A stretch of 33,263 nucleotides of DNA, taken from the NCBI GenBank assembly GCA_014729775.1, contig WJJJ01000021.1, positions 88,788-122,050 of the forward strand, written 5' to 3'. The DNA is from Candidatus Omnitrophota bacterium. GTDB lineage: Bacteria; Omnitrophota; Gorgyraeia; Duberdicusellales; 4484-171. Within the stretch, counting starts at the first letter, position 1, and every line of letters begins with the position of its first letter. Both the position numbers and the translations under genes were made by a program. This document shows positions 12,201-24,200 of the stretch, one piece after another. The notes under the pieces are model-generated. The model ran no database searches, was not told the DNA's origin, and worked only from the letters and a program-made list of their open reading frames with translations.

Positions 12201-15200
12201 AGACCAAAGTAACGGGCGCGGGCAAGCCATTTGAGCGTGCGGGCGCGGAGACCGTTCGAAATCAGCGTGGACACGCCCTCATCCACGCTCATCGCGTGAT
12301 GCGCGGCAAAATCTCTGGTATAGTAATCCCTGCGCCCGGCAAGATAATTCTCGAAGGTCTCGTTCGGCCCCGCTTCGCCCAGGGTCAATATCGCGAGATG
12401 CTCGGCGACCAGACGGCTGAAGTGGTACCCTCCGTAAATATCCTGCGCGATAGACGCGTTCTCCCAAGAAAGCGACCGGAACAGGGCGGATTCGGCGAAG
12501 CCGAACACGATATCGCTCAATTCGATCATTCTCCGTTCGGTATCAGAGAGGAGGCTCTCGACACTAATCTTTAACTGGTCTTTTTCCCCGCGTACCCGGT
12601 AAAACCGCGCCTGCCGCACGTAACGAACGGGGAGATCTTCCAGACCGAACGCCGCGCCGGCCCGACCCTGCAGCTTCACGGAACGCAAATCCCATAAGGA
12701 ATCCCGTAATCCCTGGATTTCTTCCGGGGACACAAACGGCACCGGCGAACCGGCGTCCTGCGCATCCCTGAGAAAGACCGGCTCAAGCATCGCCGTGTTC
12801 AGGTCCAAATCCCTAAACGCCGTCCGCAGGTTCTTCTGCAGAACCGCTCTGACCAGTGTCCAGTCCCAGGCGACCTCTCTTCTCTGCCACTTGTGATGCA
12901 GCTCCCTGTGCGCGGGACGAGACGAAGAGGGATCATAAAACCGCGTGGCGCGGTCAAAATAAAACAGTTCAATCCAATCAGCCGTGACGTCATCTATAAA
13001 CCGCGCGAGTCCTCTGGCCCACCACGCGCCCGTATCGATCTCCTCATGCAGTTCACGCAGCGATTCCTGATCAGGCGATTCTTCAAAGTCCAGGAATTGG
13101 AACAGTTTTCTCGCTTGGTCCAGGCCGTGTTCCACCCGCGCGGAGGACATCATGTCCGCCTCACGGTAATCGGTCTCGCTCATCTTGAAATAGGCAAAGG
13201 CCCACCGGGGATGCAGCTCAAGCGTTTTGCCGACGAAATGAGCCATCAAGAACGCCCGGGCGGTGAATTCCCGGTCAAGGTACTCGTACGAATTACGCTT
13301 CAAATCATGCAGCACATCGAGTATTACCGCACGCGAGGTAATGCTCACGCTCACCTCTCCTATATCCTGCTCCCCGTACGAGAAACGTCCTGACAAGCGC
13401 ACAATCCCCTCGCGGCTTTCCATTGATGGAATATCCATCCGCCAATCATCGAAAATCAAATGGCTCAACACAAGACCGGACGGATCGATGTCAAAACGGT
13501 TATAGTAATTGGGGAATTCTGATTCACCGGCGGAAGAACTTGCCTCGCCGGAACCGTTTGTCGCGCGGCTCAGAAAGCCCCGGGCGATCTCATGCTCTTG
13601 AGATATCGTCCGCAGCCGTTCTGCTATGTGTCGTGAGGCTTCCGGATTGCGTTTACTCTGGAAATAAAGCCGTTCTAAAAACAGAGCTGCGCCGCGATGT
13701 CCGAATATCTGCGGAAGAATATCCAGGGCCACTTCTCCGAATATTCCTCCTAACCGGGAATGCATGTCGATCAGCATTTCGTTTTCCCTTTCTTTTCGCA
13801 CGATACCGCCGAGCGAGACGATCTTTATTTCCAGCTGGCCTTCTCTTTCGTGCACGGAGAAATCACCGAGATTAATATCAGTGGGATAGGACCGCCGTTC
13901 CCGCAGGCGGTCAAAGCCCACCATTACCGCCGCCGGAGAAACAATGCGCTGATCGATACCAAACAGCCCGGCGAGAAAATCGTGAAGACCGGCATCCAGG
14001 TGAGCATAATCTATTTTTTGCAGTTCCCGTTCCAGCCGCAGACGGTAGCTCACTTCTAAATCGGCGTCCAGACCGAATACTCTTGCGATCAAGTCATACA
14101 CATCCTGCTGAATATCATAAAACCGCAGAAGGGCCCCGGCGATCTGCCGACGCAAATGATCCAATTCCCATTCAGCCAGAAGGCGACCTTTATACCGGTT
14201 ACTGGTCAGCACATCCTGTGCCCGGGGCGCGTCGCTCTTTTCTCTTATTTGCACCCCCACAAATCGGCTGGAGGAATAATCAACGTATGTAATTGATTCG
14301 TCGAGCACCGGATGCGAGAAGCTTTGCAGCAGTTTTAGTTCTCGCTGCCGATCGACAAATCCCATGCGGGCGAACGCTCTCACCACAGAAGCAGTATTGA
14401 GCCGGGAAGGCGCGAGCTGTTCGGCGATAAGAGCCGTCGCTCTCCGCCGTACCCGCGCGGACCCGGCGTAAAACACCGGAAGGCCTTCCATATGTCTTTC
14501 GGACAAATCGCGGATATCTTCTTCCAATTCGCCATAATCAGTTTCCCTGACCAGATCGTCCACGGTTTTGGTAATATCGAACGAGAAATCTTCGCGGATC
14601 CTGAAAATCTCTTTGACTGAATCTTCAAAGTAACCGACCAATTCCTTGCGCTGAGCGGACGACAGGAAATGTCTCGACCAATCGGCGATATCATTGCGCG
14701 CACATTGCAAATTAAGAACAAATATTTTGGCCATTCCGAAATCAATAAAATGCCAGGGCATTACTTTGCCGAGATCCAAAGACCCGATGTGGCCGACCGA
14801 AGGATCATATCCATAATTCTCGGTTTTCACGTCCCAATCTACGATACCCCGCTTGATCATGGCGCGGATGCTCAACAAAAACTGACCGATAAGCAGTTTG
14901 GCGGTGTCGATATCCCCATCGGAAATCACATCCGCAAGTATTCCCTCATATCTTCTGCCCGGCAGTGCGGTGTCTACCCGCCCCTCCTTGAAGAATACAT
15001 GCACAAACTTCATCACCACGGCCCGGGGAATCCGTTTCGTGGTACGCGTTCCTTCTTCAGATTCTACGGTTACCTCCAAATTCGGCAGCACCAGGTACCT
15101 GGTCGCTAAGTGCCCTGCGTATTGGCTGGCCAGACGGTAGCTGTCCATTGGCCCCCGGAACTCGGAAGAAGGATCCCGGGCAAACCGGCTCAAATGCGGC

Positions 15201-18200
15201 TCACGGTAATATTGCGTTAAATCCTTCACCACGAGAGTCCTGCTCTTATTGAGGTATACTACCGCGTCGCCGCCGGCAGCAAACGGATACAGGGTATCCC
15301 GTATGAGTTCCTGCCTGAAGGCCTCTCCTACACACTCGGCCACATCTTGCGTATTTACTCCTGCCGCGGACAACTGCGCTGAGTGTTCAGCGAGACGGAA
15401 ATTACGGTACATTTCCACGAGCCTCCTGGCCAACGCGATGGGAGCGTGTTCCGCCGGGATGAGATTGTATCCGTCTTTGTAGAAATTGAGCCGGAACGAA
15501 CGCACACGGTCAGCAGTGCGTACTTCAAGATCCACAAGATCCCGTCCGTGAACCCGGTACACCCCGGTAATTGCGATTTGCTGAACCGCCTCCCGCTCGA
15601 AATGGTACTTCGCGGCTATATCACGACGCAAGAACAGCATGGAAATAAAATGAAGATGTGCGAACGGCAGCGTCTCGTCAACCTCCACCTCAACGGGAAT
15701 CGAAGGAACGCTTCCGCTCGGGGAACTGGTCCGGTGTGGGGAAGAGTCTCCTATCGCTTCAAGCACCGCGGAAAGGAAATCCTGATAGACCGCGCTGAAT
15801 TCCCTCCGTTCGTCGCTCACGACCACCCCGTCAAAGGCGCCGTTACGCAGTTCCCGTTCGAACAGGATCAGATTTTCGACCGCCTCCCGGATACGAGTAT
15901 CGATTTCGGTCTTATTCATCCTCCGGTGACTCATCCGGCTCTGAAGAAACTGCGCGAGTTCTCTCACCCCGGCCGCATCCGTGAGATCGCCCAGCTCCTC
16001 GAACGACCGGCCCAACACAAGTATGCTCTTCGCCCGCGGAAACGTCTCCCGGATCATCCGCAATGTCGCCACGGAAGTCGTATCGAACAGTACTGTTTTT
16101 CCGTCGCGGGTAAACCGCTCTAACTCTTCTCGTGCCACTCCATATCTATACCCATGCCGTTCTCGAACCAGCACCAACGCGTTCTCTGCCTGCAGTTTCA
16201 TGAATTCAATTTCGCTGACAAACCGGCGGTACCGGTCCGCGGTCTCCCCGTGCCGCCGCTCCCGTGTCGTGGTCAATCGGGGATAGTCGAATTCCCCGCC
16301 GTGATCTTTGAGGAATCGTTCCAGCAATGTCGTCTTCCCCGATCCTGAAACACCGGCAATGGTCAATACGCCCGGACTGGAAGCATCCCCAACCTGCTCC
16401 GCCGCGTGGGGGCTGAATTCAGGCGCGATAAACACGACGTGTGCGCCCGCCGGCAGGGAATCACCCAAAGTTTCCGCAAAAACCCCGGCGTATTGAACGG
16501 CCGCGTCAGTCCACGAATATTCAGCATGCATCAACGAATCCATCAATGAACGCCAATGCTCCCGCCGATTTATACAGGTATCCACGGCAACATCTACCGC
16601 GGAAAGGAACGCTTTGGGAGTATACTCATCAAACATGAACCCGTGTAATTCTTCGGTTCCTATCCGGTATTGATCCGGACGATACCCGCGAAACACCGCC
16701 AATCCTCCGGTACGCCGCGCGACAGAAACCGCGCCAAGAAGCCCTGCTTCCCGGACGACCAAGTCAAACGGCGCGTACGCGTTCGGCGCGAGATTGATAT
16801 CTGCGGCGGCAAAAATATCATACGCCGGCGCGTATTCACCGCTCAGATACATCCGCCCCTTCACTTTCTCCCGGGCGGCCACCGCGGAAAGGGCCGAGTA
16901 CGCGTCCGCGTCACAGGCCTGACCGGCAACCACAAGCTGTATCCGCGGATGCGTATACAGCATCTCGCCGGCGCTTTGTGCCATAACTGAAACGCCTTTC
17001 TGCTCGTCAAGTCGGGCGACCAGCACGGCAAGAATCGCGGCCGGATCCTGCCTTAATCCGTATGCCGCCTGCAGCCTGAGCTTCTTTTCCCCTTTGGCCT
17101 TGACCACCGAATCCATGCCCTGTTCGGGCAAAAGCCCCTGGCCGGACGCGATCCTTCCATAGCCTACGACTCCATTATAAATCCCGCTTACTCCTTTCGC
17201 CTGAAGCAGATTCGTCAATCCGGTCAGCGGCCAGGCAAAACCGGGATCCTGAATTTCCCGGGCCCACTGCGGGCTCACGGCGGTAATCCTATCCGTATGC
17301 ATCAAACCCGCTCCCAGCACGCTTATTTGTCCCCAGGGCATAAAAAACAGCGCTTCTTTCGGCAGGCCGGTGACCGCAGAACGGCCGGCATCAAAAAATC
17401 CCTGGTGACGGTTGTGCAGGGTAACCACGCTCTTCGTCTTGGCGAAACGGCGTTTGTATTCCGGATCCATCTTAAGGTACCCCGGAACCAACTGCGGCTG
17501 CCAGTCGTGGGTATTCACGATATCCGGAACAAGTTCAAAACTCCGCAGAAGCTCTAACGCGCCCCGGGAAAGAGGGACTGCCTGCTCCAACCCTACCGCG
17601 TCAGAGTACACCCGCGAGAATTCGGGATGATCAACAGCGGAAAGCGCGTACACGGTTAAATTCTCCCTCTGCGCCGCGTACACTGAAATCCGCTCCGCTT
17701 TGTGCCCGGAGAAACCGGCAAGATCAAAACGCGCGGGAGTTGGGACAAATTCCCATCCGCCCTCATACCCCGGGACTCCGTGGGTGATCACTTTGACTGA
17801 GACGCGCGGAAATTCAGCCGCGAACGCGGCGGGAAGCCCTACCATAATCTCTGCGAGACCGCCTATTTTGCGCGGACCGACGGGACTCGATATCCCGTTC
17901 AAGAATTGCTCCCGGGAATTATTCAATACTGATCCGGAGGGCACATATATTCCTATCCCGGAATCATGGAATCGATTGTTATAACGAACAGCCCCGCGCG
18001 TCCGCGAAAGAACCGACGCAGCAAGCGACGCCAGCTGACCGGCAGTAAACGTCTGTACATGCGCGCTGATCCCGGGAGAAAGCGGAGGCTGCTCGGGAAT
18101 GGAAAACACCAACGCCTGCTCCACCGCCCGAAGCCAATTCAGTAACACTAAAAACGGCGGCTGGGCGAGATGTTCAAATAGATGGTTCACGGTCATCATG

Positions 18201-21200
18201 GAAACTTTCCCCTCCAGGCCTAACACGATATTTTTCCACTGTTCTTCAAGCAAATCGGCCTGAGTGAACACGGCCGGACACCCTCTCTGCGAAAGAGCGT
18301 AATTGCGCGCCTGTTCCAGTGCTTCTCCGTCAATGTCAATCCCCAAATAGGAAATCCTCTCCCGCATCGATTGCTGCACCCGGTCGCAGACAAAAATGAA
18401 TTCTCCTCTCGCGCATCCGGCATCAAGAATTACGACCGCGGACCGGGTACGCGCCGCGATATATTCGAAAATCCGTATTTCCACGTGATAAATCCATGCA
18501 AACAGTGCGACGTGACTGTACGCAGGAGAAAGACGGCTTGGAGATTCATACAATGGATTATCCTCAGGCACGTACCGCGCACCCTGCCGGTAACGCAGCA
18601 CCTGTTCGGTAAGCCTGTCCACGCTCTGTTCGAGAAAAATACCCAGCACATCATCTTTTGTCGCGTCGGGAACGGCCTTGCGCAGTACGTACAGTTCCGC
18701 GGCCGTGAGAAGACGTATCACATCGGCAGATGAAATATCGGGAATATGTTCATACAATTCCCGCCGCATATGCCAGCAAGGATCTCTCCAGATATCCTGC
18801 CGCAAAAACTTAGGAATCACATTAATCCCAAGCCCGTCATCTCCCAGACAAAACTGGAAATTAAAATACTTTTCGCCCTCTACCGGAACACTGCTGACCG
18901 GGATCGCCTCACCTACCCGCACCTGACTGCGGCCGGTCTGCACGTGAATCGGCATTCCCGCCGGAGAAGAGACTAATCCGCCTGGTTTGGAAGGATAGGC
19001 CCAGCGAATGCGCGCGATCGGAGCCGAAAACACATCTGCATTCTTATGAACGGGGAGAAACACGGCATTCTTTATTTCTCCGCGTACTGCCTCATAATAC
19101 CCCCGCTCGCCAAAAATCCCCTGAGCGATCTTTCGGGGTTCGTACCGATGCTGTATCCCTCCTGAATTAGGCTGTTCTTGTTTGAACTCAAATCCATACA
19201 CACTCACCCGCTTCAGAGATTCGGGAGCAGTATCGTGATAAGGAACGAGCCGATGAAGATCTAAATTCTCCGCCATCCATGTCGACGGCGCGGTGGTACG
19301 GAAGTTTCCTCTTAAAAAGTTCGCTTCGTCATGGATATCGATAAGATCTGAAGGAGCCATGCACACCACCTCGGTAATGCGGATCCTTCCCTGGGGTACG
19401 GTACTGACAATGTGTTCGCCCCAATAAGGATTATGGGCGAAATAGAACCGCGCCTTCACGTCCGGAAACTCGAGCTGAAAGAGCGCCAGCTCGTCGAATA
19501 ACTCGGTAAGATATACCGCGGCCTCCGCAAACCGCCGTAACCGCAGTTGAGGGGGGATCACCGGCAACGAACCGGTTTGCTCATACACGTAGCGGCCGAT
19601 CCAATGGCTGGATACGTGCTGATATTCAAACAGATGCAGCAGTTTCCTTTTCCGGCCGCGTTTGCCTTCACCGAAACCGGTGTACATCGAGGCCTGGAGC
19701 TGGTCTGAAATCAGATCCAAAATATTCGCAGTCTTATCGCCCTCAGCGAAAACCTGTTCCATACTGACAATCGTATGACCGAATAAGAATCTATCCTGGC
19801 TGCCTTCCTCTGCGTAACCGGCAGGCTGATGCACTTCCTTGAGCCTCCCCTCACTGGTAAGAGTGTACACCCCGACCTGGGGCTCTTTGTTCCTCCAGTA
19901 TCTGGATAACTCCTCTACCCCGGAGCCCTTTCCAATGAGCTGGTGAAAAAGCACTCTGCCTTCTAAATCGAGAGGAACCGTTTCCGCGGCCGGATTATGA
20001 TAGAGAAGATTATGGTGGCTGAATTCCCATATGACGGGAAATCCTCCGTGCTCATCAACGAGGTTGATGAGCTCTTGAGCTCCCGCGCGCTGGATTCTTT
20101 TTTTCAAACTCACGCATACCGCCGTAACCGTCTCCGGAGCGGAATACGTTCCGGTGAGTAATTCAAAATACGGTGCCGGATCGTACACCGCGCAGCAAAC
20201 GGGGACACGGGCACTCACCTCAGCGGCAAGCCGGTAAGCCGCAATCACCTCAACGCTCCGGCGCACCACATACTCTTGATAGATTTCAGCCGACTGCTCC
20301 CCGACCGCGGATTCCTCGGAAATATCGTATTTATCCGCGTTCTCTTTTGCTGATTTCTTCTTTGCCTGTCTGATCAATCTCCTTTTTCTCGACCGTACCG
20401 CGCTCAATATTTCAATGGGTACCGGCCCTTCTATAAACTGGGCGGCAAACCGCACAACACGATCGATCTCATCGAAAGTTTCCGCGTTTACGATCCAGTT
20501 GATAATTAAATCCAGAGAAAGCTCATCCGAAGAGCTCAATACCATGGTAATAAAGATATTACTGCACGACGGGCAGAACAATTTTACGGTCGCGTGGACC
20601 AACCCGTCGAGCGTCTCTTTCAGTTGCGGGTTACCGGGAGTAAACCCTTTCCAAAGAGCCGTGAAATCGGAGGCGCGCACGGGTGAACTCACTTCATCCT
20701 GAGACGGAATCGCGGCGGTCTGATGCCCGTTCGTCATCTTCCTCGCGGCGGGATCACGCTCCTCCATAAACCGCGCGTAACAGGATACCTGCTTCCCGGA
20801 TTCTATTCTTTCTATGTGTCCGGCCCACAGCGCGATCAAACCGGCCGCCTGGTTATCAATATCCCCCTGGGTCATGCTCATACGCAGGGCGTGAAATGCG
20901 ATCTGCCCGTACACCTGGCTGTCATGATAATCTCCTGCCGCCCGGACGATTTGCTCTACCAATGAACCCTTATCAGGCACCCGCGCGCCGCCTCTTCGCT
21001 CTTCGCTGTACGCCACTATGTATCCCGTCCCGCTTTGCACGTAGTCTCCCACTCTCGACACCGGCTTCAACCGTTCGGGGATCACGCCGTCAAGCGTTCC
21101 TATTGTCGGTGCCCCGTTTTGCTGCGCATTCCCGAAACTGGTCGGGCCTGCTTCCTTCCCTTCCCAGGACAGCATCCCGCCAAAATCGGTCCCCTGCTGG

Positions 21201-24200
21201 ATCATCCAGGAAGTAAAGACGTTGTGCTCCTCAACAAAAATAAGATGAAACTTCATGCGCGGATCTACACGGATAAGCTCACGCACGCGGTCTCGCTGAG
21301 TTTCAAAGAACCAGTCGAACCTCCGGCCGCCGATGAAAATCACGGCATCGGCAGCGACGATCTGCTCTCTCCATTCCGGATTGAATAACATGTCAATAAT
21401 GAGATCCGGGCACTTGTAGGTCACGAACCGGCGGACGAAGGTAAAGAAAGGCATATCAAGAGGATCTTTGCCCGCCTTTCGGAATTCCTCTTCGGTGATC
21501 CCGATATCCCCAAAAGTACCGTGGAACAGTTCGCGGATAAATTGTTTCTTTTGGCGCCGCTGAATATGCAGAAGCCGGCCGATAAAACGCTCTTTGAAGC
21601 GCCTGTCGCCGTTGATGCGTTCAAAGAACCGCCGGTGTCCGCCCTGCAGGCCGAGCTGTTCTCTGAACTCGGCGATTAACCGCTGGATCCCGACGCCCTG
21701 CCACCTCTGGATACAGGACCCTTCGCTGTTGCCGAACAGTGTTTCCTCCACGACTTTATCCGCGAAATCGACAAATATTTCCTCGCGTAAAATACGCGTA
21801 TGCATACTCGAACAGCCGCTGATGAAATCACTCACCGCCCCGGTAATGCGTACCAAATCCACTCTCCCGTCATGGACGGTATCCCGGAATGCTTCCGCCA
21901 CGCTCAGTTCTTCAAAAAAGCTCTCCGGATAATAGGGCATACCCGCCGGAACAATGGTATGGTTATAGTGATGTACTATCAGATCTTTAAATCCCCGGTG
22001 TTTATAATAATTGTCTCCGCGGATAATCGGCCGGTACTCGCGCCGGCCCCGGCCTATTCGTGAATTCGGCCCGTACTGCGGCTGGATAACCTGCGGGATC
22101 ACCAGCGTCGTATTGACTTCGCTGGTCGAGAACAACAGCTTTTCTCCGACAAAGTAATTATCATACGGAGAGGTTCTGCCCCGCGTACGAGCGGTGCGGT
22201 TACGCTGACCCCGACGGATAAACTCCAGACACACGCGCCGGTACACGAGACTCTGCACCGCGCGCCAGTAATCTGCCGTCTCGCCGGGATAGGCTTCGTT
22301 AAAGATCCGCGGGCAGTACAGCCAGTATTCCTGCAGTTCTGAAAACGGGTTACGATACAACTCCACTTTCACCCCGCCTATCCCGAATTCATTTACCGTA
22401 AACTCGAATGTATCCACGAGTTCAAGGAGACTTTCCTCCGGGTGCTCCCGGTTTATCGCGATAGTCTCGATAATATCCGCCCGGGAGACAGCCGGCGGGC
22501 CCCGCAGCTGCATAAGACCGCGGTTTGCCTGCTGGCCTTTCACCGCGCTGGAGTACAATACTCCCATTACATGCAGGTGTTTGCGCGCTTTGAGCGGACC
22601 CCATTGTTTTTCAAGAATCCGGTACCATCCCCTCACCAGGTCGGGTTTAAAACTTCCCAATCCTCCCGCCATCAGCAGTTTCGCGAACTGCCCGGTGTTA
22701 TGCATCGCGTCCTGCGGACTGCATCCTAACACGTTGATAAGATGCGCATAAAAGGCGTCCAGGAAACGGAAGGAAAGTTCGTATTCCATCTGAAAAATGA
22801 ACACGTCCCGGTCCTTCAGTACAGCCGCCGACCGTTTCTCAACTTCCGCTTTGAGCATATCCGCCCACTGACCGTCAACCGCGAATCCCCCCGTTTCTTC
22901 TTCCCGGTCCTGCGCGCGGATAAGTCCGTACAGCTTCTCTCCGATCTCCGGTTCCGCCAGTACCGCATCCACTATCCTCCGGCCCCCTTCGTCTCTGCCG
23001 TATTGCCGGTACATCTCGTTCCATTGCGCGAGCCGTCCGGTAAATTCATCTTTTGCCTCCGGCAGTGTAAAGATGTCCGGGGTGTGCTCCTGGGCGGGAG
23101 AGGAGCTCTTGTTTACGAATACCCCGTACAGATAATCGACATTATTCACCGCGAACCCGCCGAGTTTCACGCATGCCGGCTCCCGCCGCTTCTCCACTGA
23201 TTCGGCTTTTAATGAGGTGTGAGATTCGATCAGTGCGGCAAACTGCGTCTCGGTAATGAGATAAATCCACCGCTTGGTTTCCGTCCAGAATCCCCGGGAG
23301 TCCTGCACCCACTGCGCCTGCTTTTGATTGACTGCTCCCGGAACAAGCCCGGCGCCGGTCATCGGCCAGCGGACCATGAGTCTGCCTCCGTTTTCAATCC
23401 GGGAAACAATCTTATCCATCACCCGCGTAAACACCCCCATGGTGTCAGGAGAATAAAAACAAAGCAGCAGATCGCTAACCCAAATCACGTCAAACAGATA
23501 ATCTTCGGGAAAAGGGAACCGGTCTCGGGTCACGTCCATTACCGCTAATTCTACCCTCTCCCCTTCGTGGACAGTCCATCTGCCTTCGCGGATATCTCTC
23601 TGCGCGTAATCGATTGCTCCCCGGGAAATATCCACGCCGTATATATCCACGGCAAGCCCCTGCAGACGCTCTTTAGCGATTGATGCTACCGACCGAAGAT
23701 CCCAGCCCAGTCCGCATCCCACATCCAGCCAGCGCACGTTCCGCGTTGATTTGCTGCCGATAGCCGCTTTGTCCCGGGTACCCAGCGCCTGCACCAGGAG
23801 ATCTTCCTGTAATTTTTTGGTTTCTGCGGTAATATCATCCTGCGTCGCTTCACCGTAATAAACAGCGACTGGTGTGAGGATCGCGCGTCCCGCCGCTATT
23901 CTCTCCTGGATGGATCCTGACCAATACTTATTATTATCCTGTTCAGAGGGGCCCGGCACACTCGACGAACCTGTTCCGCGAGCTCCTCTTTGCCCCACAA
24001 GCCCGTCGTAAACGCCGATCCTCCCGCCCCATCCGGGATGGTACCTTTGAATCAATGTATCCACCCCTTTTCCGCATAGCCCTGAGGCTTCATACCTGCG
24101 GAAATCCTCCGCCGTTTCGGCCACTCGCAATCCCCATATCCCTCCATTATATCCGTCATCGTTAAACCTGTTCCGGTATCTGGCTGCCCAATCAACTTCC

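Noticed and set aside
11939-12574. Plus-strand ORF of 211 codons with fairly normal composition
   Set aside because: Runs opposite module 15 in the continuous frame. No motif or ribosome site was seen; treated as a shadow although module 15 itself is unrecognised.
15383-16123. Plus-strand ORF of 246 codons, the longest on that strand
   Set aside because: Antisense to the clearly guanylate kinase-like and kinase-like modules. Its product shows no family features, so it is a shadow.
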